From the NCBI RefSeq assembly GCF_001545925.1, contig NZ_LMVQ01000001.1, forward strand, positions 1 to 64,000: DNA of 64,000 nucleotides. Direction: 5' to 3'. The translations under genes and the position numbers were made by a program. The notes below the pieces were generated by a model. It was not told the DNA's origin. It worked only from the letters and a program-made list of their open reading frames with translations, and did not search any database. The DNA comes from Mycobacterium sp. NAZ190054. GTDB taxonomy: Bacteria; Actinomycetota; Actinomycetes; Mycobacteriales; Mycobacteriaceae. The first letter of the stretch is position 1, and the number at the start of each line of letters is the position of its first letter. Positions 7,784-17,219 of this stretch are shown piece after piece.

Positions 7784-8893
7784 TCACGACGTCACCTGGT
7801 CGGTGACCCCGCGGAGCAACTCCTCGGAGGCGGCCTGCACTCCGCCGGCGAACAGATGTCCGACGTGGCTGCCGCGATGCCAGTACAGCTGCCCTCCCCA
7901 GCGGTCGTGCAGCGCAAGGGCGGGTTCGCGCCGGGCCATCCGGTCGTGCCACGCGCCCACGATCAGCCTGCGCTCGCGTGTGGGGGTGGGCTCCACCGAC
8001 TGGTAGTCGACCGCGGACATCACCTGTTCGACCGTGTCAGAAGACAGCAGCGCGACGGTGTCGTTCACCGAAGGACCCCACCGACCGAGGTGCGCCGCGA
8101 TCATCGTGTTGAGGTTGAAGATCGGCGTGTACACCGCGACCGCGTCGACGGGTTCGAGGTGCGAGACCAGGCCGGCGACCGGACTTCCCATCGACACCCC
8201 GGCCACCACGACCGCCGCCGCCTGCGGCCGCAGCCAGCGGACGAGGGCGCGCACCTCCGACACGGCGCGCATCATGCCGGCGACGTTGGCCAGCGGGTCC
8301 ATGTTCGGGTACTCCGGCCATTTCCCGCGCCGGACACCGCAGCCCGGCTGCACCGGGAGGGCGACGTTGAACCCGAGTTCGTCCTGGAGGCGGCGTGCCC
8401 GTGAGAACAGCAGATCGACCGGCTGACCCTGGCCTGCGCCGTGCACCCACACCAACCACGGCCTGCGGATGTCGGTTTCGCGGCACAGATGCACCACCGC
8501 GGTCGCCGGTCCGCCGAACTGCGCCAACGTCGTCGGCAGGCGGGGCTCGTGGTCGAACCCGATCTGCTCGTAGACCTGGCGGCCGAGCCGGCGCCGCCGC
8601 GACCAGCGCACGCGCAGCGGGTCCGGGTCGACGTTGGCCCCGCCCACTCCGAGCGACGACAGCTCGGCCGCTGCGGCGGTGCACGACTGCACCGGACGCT
8701 CGAGTGCCGGCGGCGGTGCCGTCAACGTCATGCCCGTCAGCGCCAGTTCGTCGAGGACGACCTCGCCGAACTGCCGAACCCCGGTCAGTGACAACGGGTT
8801 CCAGCCGGCGTCGGCGGTGACCGCGGAGTGCGCCCGCGGCATCACACCGGCGAAATCGCCGGCGATCCGCCGGATCCGTTCGGTGACCCTCAC
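7784..8893 (-). CDS. alpha/beta hydrolase, coupled to BVMO
   Basis: An alpha/beta hydrolase of 369 residues. The nucleophile elbow is GVSMG (in VVVAGVSMGSPVAGL), with an oxyanion-type WVHGAGQG about 100 residues earlier, a possible acid in the VGAWHDRM region and the terminal His in HRGSHVGHLF. The start is GTG at 8893, overlapping the TGA of the Baeyer-Villiger-type monooxygenase as GTGA; frame sequence upstream of it is a shadow. An esterase or lactonase translated together with a BVMO would hydrolyse the ester or lactone the monooxygenase forms. That role is inferred from the pairing. Confidence 0.85.
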   Translation of the reverse strand: MRVTERIRRIAGDFAGVMPRAHSAVTADAGWNPLSLTGVRQFGEVVLDELALTGMTLTAPPPALERPVQSCTAAAAELSSLGVGGANVDPDPLRVRWSRRRRLGRQVYEQIGFDHEPRLPTTLAQFGGPATAVVHLCRETDIRRPWLVWVHGAGQGQPVDLLFSRARRLQDELGFNVALPVQPGCGVRRGKWPEYPNMDPLANVAGMMRAVSEVRALVRWLRPQAAAVVVAGVSMGSPVAGLVSHLEPVDAVAVYTPIFNLNTMIAAHLGRWGPSVNDTVALLSSDTVEQVMSAVDYQSVEPTPTRERRLIVGAWHDRMARREPALALHDRWGGQLYWHRGSHVGHLFAGGVQAASEELLRGVTDQVTS

Positions 8894-10518
8894 GCGAGTT
8901 TGAAACCGCTGTAGCCGGTCTGCGCGACCTCGTCGCATCTGCGGCGGTACTCCGGGATGCCCGCGGTGTAGCCCATGTACATGCGTTTCTTGCCGGGCAC
9001 GTTGCCGCCGTTGTACCAGGAGTTGCAGGACGGGTGGACGAGCACCGTGGGCGCCACCAACGCGGTGGCCTCCTCGATCCAGTCGTGCTGCGCCTCGGGC
9101 AGCGCTTCGATGGTGCGGTACCCGTGCTCGCGCAGGTAGCTCACGCAGGCGCCGATCCATTCCACGTTCTGCTCCAGCGCCGCAACGAAATTGGCTGCCG
9201 CCGACGGACTTCCGGGACCCTGGATGGTGAACAGATTCGGGAAGCCGGCGACCGCGAGACCGAGATAGCTCAGCGGGCCCTCCTCGGCCCAGAACCGGCC
9301 CAGCGACACCCCGCCGCGGCCGCGGACGTCGATGCGGCTCAGCGCCCCGGTCATCGCGTCGAATCCCGTCGCATAGACGATCACGTCGAGGTCGTGCAAG
9401 CCGCGCTCGGTCTCCAGACCGCCGGGCCGCACCGACACGATCGGGTCGGTGCGCAGGTCGACCAGCGTCACGTTGTCGCGGTTGAAGGTCTCGTAGTAGC
9501 CCTGGTCGATGATCGGCCGTTTGCACGCGAACGGGTGGCTCGGTGTCAGCGCCCTGGCCGTGTCGGGGTCCTTGACGATGCGGCCCACGGCCTGCCCGTA
9601 CAACTGCGCGGCCATCCGGTTGGCCTCGATGTCGAAGAACAGGTCGCCCCAGTTCAGTGCGCCCATGATGCCGTTCTGCTCGACAGCGCGCAGCCGCTCC
9701 TGCTCGGAGGCGGTCTTCAGCGCCGGTTTGGTCAGCATGTCCAGCAGGACCGAGAACGCGCTCAGCCGCGCCGCCCCCACCGGGTGCTCGCGCTGGGCGG
9801 CGCGGATCTCGGGGTAACGGGCTTTCAGCTCGTCGAGCTCACCCGGTGCGAACTTCCGCACCTCCCACGGCAGCGTGTAGGCCGGAGAGCGTTGAAACAC
9901 CGTGAGATGTCCCGCTTCCCGGGCCACCACCGGGATCAGCTGAACGCCCGTGGACCCCGTGCCGATCACCCCGACCCGCTCGCCGATCAGGTCGACGCCG
10001 CCGTCGGGCCAGCGGCTGGTGAACAACGACCGGCCGCCGAAGGTGTCCATCCCGGGGATCGCCGGTTCCAGCGGCACCGACAGGATCCCGGTGGCCGCGA
10101 CGACGAACGGCGCGACGAACGACTCCCCCGTCTCGGTCCGCACCGACCACTCGCCGGCGTCCGCGTCGAACGTCATCGCGACGACGTTCATGCCGAACGC
10201 GATGTCCCGGCGCAGGTCGAGCCGGTCGGCGACGAAGTTCAGGTACGCCTCGATCTCGGGCTGGGCCGGCATGGTCTCCGTCCACACCCATTCCCGCTGG
10301 ATCTCCTCGGAGAAGCTGTACGAGTACTCGATGCTCTCGATGTCGCAGCGGGCCCCCGGATAGCGGTTGAACAGCCAGGTACCACCCACGTCGGGTGCCC
10401 GCTCCAGAACCTGCACACGCAGGCCGAGCTCCCGCAGGTGGTGCAACGCATAGAGGCCGGAGAACCCGGCTCCCACGACGAGTGCGTCGACACGGGCGGG
10501 GCCATCCTCGATCGTCAC
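8890..10518 (-). CDS. Baeyer-Villiger-type flavin monooxygenase
   Basis: A 542-residue FAD/NADPH class B flavoprotein monooxygenase. The FAD Rossmann motif GAGFSG is at 16-21, the NADPH Rossmann motif GTGSTG at 186-191. The Baeyer-Villiger fingerprint FxGxxxHxxxWP is present at 160-171 except that the His is Phe (F166 in FGGRSLFTSRWP). The C-terminal region includes YATGFDAMTG and the SCNSWYNGGNVPGKK stretch typical of the family. It should oxidise a ketone to an ester or lactone, but the fingerprint change leaves the reaction type uncertain. It is divergent from the Rieske gene and coupled to the hydrolase. Confidence 0.9.
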   Translation of the reverse strand: MTIEDGPARVDALVVGAGFSGLYALHHLRELGLRVQVLERAPDVGGTWLFNRYPGARCDIESIEYSYSFSEEIQREWVWTETMPAQPEIEAYLNFVADRLDLRRDIAFGMNVVAMTFDADAGEWSVRTETGESFVAPFVVAATGILSVPLEPAIPGMDTFGGRSLFTSRWPDGGVDLIGERVGVIGTGSTGVQLIPVVAREAGHLTVFQRSPAYTLPWEVRKFAPGELDELKARYPEIRAAQREHPVGAARLSAFSVLLDMLTKPALKTASEQERLRAVEQNGIMGALNWGDLFFDIEANRMAAQLYGQAVGRIVKDPDTARALTPSHPFACKRPIIDQGYYETFNRDNVTLVDLRTDPIVSVRPGGLETERGLHDLDVIVYATGFDAMTGALSRIDVRGRGGVSLGRFWAEEGPLSYLGLAVAGFPNLFTIQGPGSPSAAANFVAALEQNVEWIGACVSYLREHGYRTIEALPEAQHDWIEEATALVAPTVLVHPSCNSWYNGGNVPGKKRMYMGYTAGIPEYRRRCDEVAQTGYSGFKLA

Positions 10519-10536
10519 GGTTCCTCCGGGCTCGGC

Positions 10537-10557
10537 ATACTGTCGCTGTTACAGTAT
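10537..10557. promoter_or_regulatory. perfect inverted repeat in divergent promoter (ATACTGT-N7-ACAGTAT)
   Basis: A perfect 7-bp inverted repeat with a 7-bp spacer lies in the 94-bp gap between the divergent monooxygenase and Rieske genes. It suits a dimeric repressor such as TetR or GntR type. Each arm also contains a possible -10 hexamer (TACTGT or TACAGT), so the symmetry could instead reflect two overlapping divergent promoters. Confidence 0.5.
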
Positions 10558-10612
10558 CGATATCCACTGGAGCGTGCGGGTGGATCCGGCCGATCCGTCT
10601 CGAGGAGTCGCA

Positions 10613-11647
10613 ATGAAGGTCCCCTTCACCTGGAAGGTCACCGGGTGGTTCATGATCGGGTGGTCGGCGGAGTACGCGGTCGGTGAGGTCAAGGCGCTCA
10701 AGTACTTCGGCGAGGACCTGGTGGCCTACCGGGACGAATCCGGCGACCTGCACGTCCTCGAAGCGCACTGCAAGCATCTCGGCGCGCACATCGGCCACGG
10801 CGGCAAGGTCGTCGGCGCCTGCGTGGAGTGCCCCTTCCACGGCTGGAGATGGGGCCCCGACGGCGCCAACACCTATATCCCCTACCAGCCCGACCGCCCC
10901 AACCGCGGCCTGCGCCTGCGGTCCTACCCGGTCAGGGAGCAGTACGGCTGCATCTTCGTGTGGTACCAGCCACAGGGCGGTGAACCGCAGTGGGAACTGC
11001 CGGACATCTTCCGGAAGTTCCCGCAGTTCGAGACGGACGCCAACGCGTACTACCGGCCCTACCCGGAGTTCTCCAGCCGCGCCGACGCCATCCCGGTGCA
11101 CCCGCAGATCGTCGCCGAGAACGGGCCCGACAGCTCCCACTTCCGCTACGTGCACGGCGCGTCCGTGACGCCGGTCTGCCTGCACTGGGAACACGTCGAC
11201 GAGGAGTGGCGGTTCCTGACCGGCTGGCCGGACGCCCGCAGCGACGACCCCGACAAGATGGCGCTGAAGATCCACAGCCACTTCTCCGGGCTCGGGTTCG
11301 CGATGAGCGCGTTCGAAGGGCAGTCGAACCACCGGTTGATCTTCGCCTGCACGCCTGTCGACGACGAGGTGTCCGACATGTTCTATTCGATCTGGTGGCC
11401 GAAGCTGCCGGGCGAGACATCCGATGTGCCGCCGCCGCAGGTGATCGACAAGGTGGAGCGGCAGTTCCTCAAGACCGTGTGGGAGGACTGCGACATCTGG
11501 CGCTACCAGAAGTACGTCGAGAATCCGCCGCTGGCCAAGGTCGACGCCAAACCGTACATGGCCCTGCGCAAATGGGCCCAGCGCTTCTACGAGGTTCCCG
11601 CCCAGCCGCCCGGCGAGGTGCCGCCGGTAGGGGCGACCAGCCTATGA
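10613..11647 (+). CDS. Rieske non-heme iron oxygenase, KshA-like
   Basis: The terminal oxygenase of a Rieske monooxygenase, 344 residues. The [2Fe-2S] ligands are C53-x-H55 and C73-x2-H76 (CKHLG ... CPFHGW). The mononuclear iron ligands are H176 and H181 in SSHFRYVH, with D173 just before. The C-terminal segment KVDAKPYMALRKWAQRFYE resembles the end of KshA, the 3-ketosteroid 9-alpha-hydroxylase oxygenase, so a steroid-like or polycyclic substrate is plausible. A reductase partner (KshB-like) is not in the window. The start at 10613 has GAGGAG upstream. The stop overlaps the next gene as ATGA. Confidence 0.9.
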   Translation: MKVPFTWKVTGWFMIGWSAEYAVGEVKALKYFGEDLVAYRDESGDLHVLEAHCKHLGAHIGHGGKVVGACVECPFHGWRWGPDGANTYIPYQPDRPNRGLRLRSYPVREQYGCIFVWYQPQGGEPQWELPDIFRKFPQFETDANAYYRPYPEFSSRADAIPVHPQIVAENGPDSSHFRYVHGASVTPVCLHWEHVDEEWRFLTGWPDARSDDPDKMALKIHSHFSGLGFAMSAFEGQSNHRLIFACTPVDDEVSDMFYSIWWPKLPGETSDVPPPQVIDKVERQFLKTVWEDCDIWRYQKYVENPPLAKVDAKPYMALRKWAQRFYEVPAQPPGEVPPVGATSL

Positions 11648-12258
11648 GGATCCCGCTGGCCGAACTCGTCGCCCCCGCGCACACGGCGGTGGTGACGCAG
11701 GAATGCCAGGGCGCCGTGGTGGGTCCCGACGCCGGGTTGGCGGCGCTGGCCGACGAGGCGCGGCGGGAGGCGCTGCCCAACATCGCCCGCCTGCTGCCGG
11801 CGGCGCGAGCGGCAGGGACCTCGATCGTGCACTGCCTGGTCCAGCGGCGTGCCGACGGCCGGGGCTCCAACCTCAACGCGAAGCTGTTCGCCGTCGGCGC
11901 CGCGGGTGTCGACATCACCCCGGGCAGCTCCGGGGCCGAACCGGTTGCCGAGATCGACCTGCAGCCAACCGATCTGGTACTGCGGCGCTGGCACGGCCTG
12001 GGCCCGATGGGCGGCACCGATCTCGATCCGATCCTGCGCAACCTGGACGTGCGCACCATCGTCGCGGTGGGGGTGTCGGTGAATGTCGCGATCACCAACC
12101 TGGTGATGGACGCCGTCAACGCGGGCTACCGGGTGGTCGTCCCCCGGGACGCCGTGGCCGGGATCCCGACCGAGTACGCGAGCGCCGTCATCCACAACAC
12201 GCTGTCACTGCTGGCGACGGTGACCACCACCGACGAACTGCTCCACGCCTGGAGGTAG
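11644..12258 (+). CDS. isochorismatase-fold protein lacking the usual catalytic triad
   Basis: A 204-residue protein of the isochorismatase/cysteine hydrolase fold, with HTAVVTQECQGAV at the first strand, LVLRRWHGL in the middle and TIVAVGVSVNVAITN at the nucleophile position. Cysteine hydrolases of this fold normally have Asp, Lys and Cys at these places; here they read Glu20, Arg114 (or Arg115) and Ala149. It may be non-catalytic, or use different chemistry like true isochorismatases that lack the Cys. It is translationally coupled (ATGA) to the Rieske oxygenase, so it probably acts in the same step or complex. Confidence 0.85.
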   Translation: MRIPLAELVAPAHTAVVTQECQGAVVGPDAGLAALADEARREALPNIARLLPAARAAGTSIVHCLVQRRADGRGSNLNAKLFAVGAAGVDITPGSSGAEPVAEIDLQPTDLVLRRWHGLGPMGGTDLDPILRNLDVRTIVAVGVSVNVAITNLVMDAVNAGYRVVVPRDAVAGIPTEYASAVIHNTLSLLATVTTTDELLHAWR

Positions 12259-12324
12259 CCCGATGGGCATACAGTTTTGCGCCATCTGTCCACTCGGGCG
12301 GCCGCGCCGTCTAGAGTCCTTCGC

Positions 12325-13977
12325 ATGACCGAGTCGATCCAGTTCACCGTCCCGGCCGCCGCCGACGCCGTCGCGGCCGTGATCGGCGACCGCGAGTTCA
12401 TCGTCCAGGGCGGACGCCGCTACACCTACGCGCAGATCGTCGAGCGCTCGAACCGGTTCGGCGCGTGGCTGCACTCGCAGGGGCTGGGCTGCCACACCGA
12501 GCGTTCCGAGCTGCCCGGCCACGAGGTCGGTCAGGATCTGCTCGGCATCTACGCGCACAACGGTCCCGAGTACGTCGAGGGCATGATGGGCGCGTGGCGC
12601 GCCCGCGTCGCCCCGTTCAACGTGAACTACCGCTACGTCAAGAGCGAGCTGCAGTACCTGCTGTCGGACTCCGGCGCCACCGCGCTGCTCTACCACGCCG
12701 CGTTCGCGCCGCGACTGGCCGAGGTGCTGGCCGATCTTCCCGAACTGAAGGTCCTGATCCAGATCGCCGACGACTCCGGCAACGAACTGCTGCCCGGCGC
12801 AGTGGATTACGAGTCGATCGTGGCCGACGGCCCGTCCGATCCTCCGCCCGTCGAACCCTCACCCGACGACCTCTACGTGCTCTACACCGGAGGCACCACC
12901 GGCATGCCCAAGGGCGTGCTGTGGCGTCAGCACGACATCTTCATGGCCTCGTTCGGTGGCCGCAGCCTCTACACCGGTGAGCTGATCTCATCGCTGGACG
13001 ACGTCGCGCAGCGGTGCGTGGAGGCGCCGGGCACCAAGCTGATGGTGTTGCCCCCGCTGATGCACGGGGCCGCGCAGTGGGCGGTGTTCACTGCCATGAC
13101 CACCGGTCAGACCGTGGTGTTCTCGCCGGTCACCAGCCACCTCGACGTCGACGACGCGATCGCCACGATCGAGCGCGAGAAGGTCCTGGCGGTGACCGTG
13201 GTCGGCGACGCGATGGCTCGTCCGCTGGCCGAGGCGTTCGAGCGCACGGATGCGGATCTGTCGTCGCTGGCGGTGGTCGCCAACGGCGGGGCCCAGCTGA
13301 CCCCGACCGCCAAGCAGCTCCTGATCGACGCCAAGCAGAACCTGATGGTCGTCGACGGCGTCGGTTCCTCGGAGACCGGCGCCCAGATGACGCACATGTC
13401 GGCGCCGGGCGCGGTGTCGACCGGCAGGTTCACCGCCGGGCCCGATACCTTCGTCGCCGCAGAGGATCTGGGCTCCATCCTGGAACCGGGCCACGACGGG
13501 ATGGGCTGGCTCGCCCAGCGCGGCTTCGTGCCGCTCGGCTACAAGGGCGATGCCGCCAAGACCGCGGCGACGTTCCCGGTCATCGACGGCGTGCGGTACT
13601 CGGTCCCCGGCGACCGGGCCCGCCACCTCGCCGACGGCGCGGTGGAACTGCTCGGCCGGGATTCGGTCACCATCAACTCCGGCGGCGAGAAGATCTTCGC
13701 CGAGGAGGTGGAGTCGGCGATCGCGTCGCATCCGGCCGTCGCCGACGTCGTTGTGGCGGGCCGGCCGAGCGAGCGCTGGGGTCAGGAGGTGGTGGCCGTG
13801 GTCGCGCTCGCCGGCGGCGCGAGCGCCACCGCCGACGAGCTGATCGAGCACGCGGCGGCGGTGATCGCGCGGTACAAGCTGCCCAAGGCGGTGGTGTTCC
13901 GGCCGGTGATCGAGCGCAGCCCGGCCGGCAAGGCCGACTACCGGTGGGCCCGGGAGCAGGCCGTCAGCGGGTCCTGA
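12325..13977 (+). CDS. acyl-CoA synthetase (FadD19-like)
   Basis: An AMP-forming acyl-CoA ligase of 550 residues. The P-loop YTGGTTGMPKGV is near residue 190, the adenylate motif GSSETG follows, and the C-terminal domain has VTINSGGEKIFAEEVE, with the catalytic Lys in SPAGKADYRWA. The ending closely resembles FadD19 (SPAGKPDYRWAKEQ), a steroid side-chain activating enzyme, so a bulky carboxylate substrate is plausible. The start at 12325 is chosen because the extended frame lacks family similarity. The 3' end overlaps that of the convergent aldehyde dehydrogenase by 14 bp. Confidence 0.9.
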   Translation: MTESIQFTVPAAADAVAAVIGDREFIVQGGRRYTYAQIVERSNRFGAWLHSQGLGCHTERSELPGHEVGQDLLGIYAHNGPEYVEGMMGAWRARVAPFNVNYRYVKSELQYLLSDSGATALLYHAAFAPRLAEVLADLPELKVLIQIADDSGNELLPGAVDYESIVADGPSDPPPVEPSPDDLYVLYTGGTTGMPKGVLWRQHDIFMASFGGRSLYTGELISSLDDVAQRCVEAPGTKLMVLPPLMHGAAQWAVFTAMTTGQTVVFSPVTSHLDVDDAIATIEREKVLAVTVVGDAMARPLAEAFERTDADLSSLAVVANGGAQLTPTAKQLLIDAKQNLMVVDGVGSSETGAQMTHMSAPGAVSTGRFTAGPDTFVAAEDLGSILEPGHDGMGWLAQRGFVPLGYKGDAAKTAATFPVIDGVRYSVPGDRARHLADGAVELLGRDSVTINSGGEKIFAEEVESAIASHPAVADVVVAGRPSERWGQEVVAVVALAGGASATADELIEHAAAVIARYKLPKAVVFRPVIERSPAGKADYRWAREQAVSGS

Positions 13978-15454
13978 GCCGGCTGAGCCTTTTATGGGTG
14001 CGGCGGTGCGCCATCCGCAACGCCAGCGTGGTGGTCAGGCGCATCGAACGCGGGAACGGCGGCGCGGCACGGCCGGTGATCGTGAACGGCAGATCGCTGC
14101 CGACCACCGTACGGTAGTGGCTGAATGCGTCGAAACCGGCCTTGCCGTGGTAGGCGCCCATCCCGCTGCGGCCCACCCCGCCGAACGGCGCTGCTGACGG
14201 GATCATTTGTGCGGCAAAGTCATTGCGGGCGACTCCGCCGCTGCGGGTGCGTTCGACGAACGACCGGAAGTCGGCGTCGTCGGGCCCGAACCAGTAGGCC
14301 ACCAGCGGCGCGGGGCGCGCGTTGACGTAGTCGACGACGTCGGAGAGCCGCTCGTAGGGCCGGACGGTGAGCACCGGCCCGAACGTCTCCTCCTCGGCGA
14401 TGCGCATGCTGTCGTCGACGTCGAGCAGGATCGTCGGCGCGATCTTGCGGGCCCGGCGGTCGGGCAGGGTCTCGTTCGGCGGTGCCACCGGTTCGACTCG
14501 CGCACCCTTGGCCCGGGCGTCCTCGATGAGCGCGACGACGCGGTCGAAGTTCGCGTCGTTGACCGAGGAGCAGTAGTCGGGGTTGTCCACGATCGCCGGG
14601 AACATGCCCCGCAGCGTGTCGCGGGCGGTCGCGACGAACTTCTCCACCCGGTCGGCGGGCACGAATACATAGTCGGGGCACACGCAGACCTGACCGCCGT
14701 TGATCATGCGGCCCTGCGCGATTCGCCTCGCAGCGCGCTCGAGATCGGCCGCCGGCGCCACCACCACCGGGTTCTTGCCGCCGAGTTCCAACGTGACCGG
14801 CACCAGGTTGGCCGCGGCCGCCCGTTGGACCAGCGTCCCCACCGCCGGCGACCCGGTGAAAAACAGGTGATCGAACGGCAGCGCGGCGAAATCCGCGGCC
14901 ACCTCGGCGCCGCCGGTGATCACCGCCAGTTCCGCGGCGTCGAAGTAGGCGGGCGCCACGGTCTTCATCAGGTCGGCGGTCCGGGGTGTCACCTCCGACA
15001 TCTTGATCATCACGCGGTTGCCCGCGGCGAACGCCGCCGCTGCGGGCAGCACGACGAGATTCAGCGGGAAGTTCCACGGCCCGATGATGCCGACCACACC
15101 CAGCGGTGACGGTCGCACCTCGGCGCGCAGCCCCAGCCGGCGTGCGGGGCGCATCAGCGTGACTGGCTTCATCCATTGCCGCACATGGGCTCTCGTGTGC
15201 TCGATCACCGAGATCATGCCCATGATCTCGGTGAAGAGCGTTCCGGTCCGCGGCCGGGTGCCGAAGTCGGCGGCCATCGCGTCGACGAAGTCGTCGGCGT
15301 TGTCGAGTACGAGCGCCATCAGCCGGTCGATGCGGTTGCGACGCAGGGCCGCATCGGGAGGGCCGTCGGCCGTGAACGCCGCCCGCTGCTGATCGAGGAT
15401 CTCCGACATCGGCTCCTGCCGACCGGCGGCCATGCCGCTGAGCAGCGCTGCCAT
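13964..15454 (-). CDS. aldehyde dehydrogenase (coniferyl-aldehyde type)
   Basis: An NAD(P)-dependent aldehyde dehydrogenase of up to 496 residues, related to coniferyl aldehyde dehydrogenases. It has IGPWNFPLNL, the cofactor loop FFTGSPAVG, the general-base segment LELGGKNP and the catalytic Cys in GGQVCVCPDY. The C-terminus, KAGFDAFSHYRTVVG, is typical. AAGGGGG precedes the ATG at 15454; an alternative ATG at 15409 also has GGAG upstream and would remove 15 residues. It would oxidise an aldehyde to the acid used by FadD enzymes nearby. The 3' end overlaps the convergent FadD. Confidence 0.9.
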   Translation of the reverse strand: MAALLSGMAAGRQEPMSEILDQQRAAFTADGPPDAALRRNRIDRLMALVLDNADDFVDAMAADFGTRPRTGTLFTEIMGMISVIEHTRAHVRQWMKPVTLMRPARRLGLRAEVRPSPLGVVGIIGPWNFPLNLVVLPAAAAFAAGNRVMIKMSEVTPRTADLMKTVAPAYFDAAELAVITGGAEVAADFAALPFDHLFFTGSPAVGTLVQRAAAANLVPVTLELGGKNPVVVAPAADLERAARRIAQGRMINGGQVCVCPDYVFVPADRVEKFVATARDTLRGMFPAIVDNPDYCSSVNDANFDRVVALIEDARAKGARVEPVAPPNETLPDRRARKIAPTILLDVDDSMRIAEEETFGPVLTVRPYERLSDVVDYVNARPAPLVAYWFGPDDADFRSFVERTRSGGVARNDFAAQMIPSAAPFGGVGRSGMGAYHGKAGFDAFSHYRTVVGSDLPFTITGRAAPPFPRSMRLTTTLALRMAHRRTHKRLSRLRTR

Positions 15455-15649
15455 TCCCGACCCCCTTCTGACGCCCCTTGCGGTAAGGGCAACGGTACAC
15501 CGCGGACCCTGTCGGGGTCTCGGGCAGCGCGTCAGGCACCACCGGGCCCACCCGCCCGCTAGGTGCGACCAGTTGCGCCCGCCTCGATCTTGAACGCAGG
15601 GCTGCTTTACCGCGAGGAACTGGCAACCCGCTGTTGATCCCGTTGAGCG

Positions 15650-16135
<486 letters not shown>

Positions 16136-16288
16136 CTATCCCTTTCTCACGCCTGATGGAGCGTGGCGGATCCGGTGTCGTCGAAAATCCGGATCTCGGA
16201 GCCGAATCTCAGTGAGCGGCAGTTGGTCGTAGTCCGGTAGCGGTAGTTTCATGCCCTACCTGTCGTCCACGGCCGCGGGGCCGAACCG

Positions 16289-17116
16289 TTAGCTGCCCGT
16301 CCACTTTGGCGGACGCTTCTCGGCGAACGCGATCGCACCCTCCTTGGCGTCGTTCGACGCGAAGACCGGCGCCAGAATGCTGTTCTGCTTGCGCCACATG
16401 TCCTCGGAACTCCACCCGCGCGACTCGACGATGATGCGCTTCGTCGCCGCCACGGCCAATGGGCCGTTCGCGGTGATCTTTTCGGCGAGTTCGATCGCGG
16501 CGCCGAGCGCCTGCCCCGGTTCGGCGAGCGCGTTGACCAGCCCGAGTTCGTGAGCCCGCACCGCGGGCAGGTTCTCACCCGTCAGGGCGAGTTCCATGGC
16601 GACGGCGGGCGGGATGCGCTGCGGCAGCCGCAGCAACCCGCCGGCACCGGCGACCAGACCGCGCTTGACCTCGGGGATGCCGAACGCTGACTCTTTCGAC
16701 GCGATGATCAGATCGGTCGCCAGTGCTAGCTCGCAACCGCCGGCCAAGCAGTAGCCTTCCACCGCGGCGATCAGAGGCTTGATCGGCGGACGCTTTGTGA
16801 AACCCATGCCCCGGCCCTTGACCACGATGCTCTCGCCGCGCGCGAAAGCCTTGAGGTCCATGCCCGCGCAGAAGGATCCCCCGGCTCCGGTCAGCACACC
16901 AACGGACAGCCCGGAGTCGCCGTCGAGGCGGTCCATCGCATCAGCAAGACCGCGACTCACCTCGGCGTTGATGGCGTTCTTGGCCTGCGGCCGGTTGATT
17001 GTGATGAGCAGGATGCGGTCGCGCTGCTCGACAACGACGGGCGGTTCACTGTGGTAAACCCCGCCGCCGATCGCCGCATGCTCCGAGGCGCTTGCGTCAA
17101 AGGCGCCGGCTCCCAT
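16289..17116 (-). CDS. enoyl-CoA hydratase/isomerase (crotonase) family
   Basis: A crotonase of 275 residues. Oxyanion-hole segments are FCAGMDLKAFARG and AAVEGYCLAGGCELALATD; GIPEVKRGLVAGAGGLLRLPQ carries a Glu at the usual catalytic position. The C-terminal KEGAIAFAEKRPPKW is the normal family ending. The first 25 residues are extra compared with many members, but GGGAGG sits before this ATG. It is in a minus-strand group with the LLM oxidoreductase, methyltransferase and flavin reductase, probably under the TetR operator at 18980. Confidence 0.9.
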   Translation of the reverse strand: MGAGAFDASASEHAAIGGGVYHSEPPVVVEQRDRILLITINRPQAKNAINAEVSRGLADAMDRLDGDSGLSVGVLTGAGGSFCAGMDLKAFARGESIVVKGRGMGFTKRPPIKPLIAAVEGYCLAGGCELALATDLIIASKESAFGIPEVKRGLVAGAGGLLRLPQRIPPAVAMELALTGENLPAVRAHELGLVNALAEPGQALGAAIELAEKITANGPLAVAATKRIIVESRGWSSEDMWRKQNSILAPVFASNDAKEGAIAFAEKRPPKWTGS

Positions 17117-17219
17117 CGCGTCCTCCCTTCAAATCGCGTGAGATGCTGTCGCGCAGCGAAAACGGTCGACGCCAATACGGTTCCAGGAGGCTCGACTGCG
17201 CATCTGACGGTCTAGTGCC

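Noticed and set aside
9839-11332. Minus-strand 497-codon frame across the BVMO-Rieske intergenic region
   Set aside because: It spans two real divergent genes and their promoter and is a composite shadow.
13964-13977. 14-bp overlap of FadD and aldehyde dehydrogenase 3' ends as an antisense regulatory device
   Set aside because: Short convergent overlaps are common in compact high-GC genomes and nothing else here suggests regulation.
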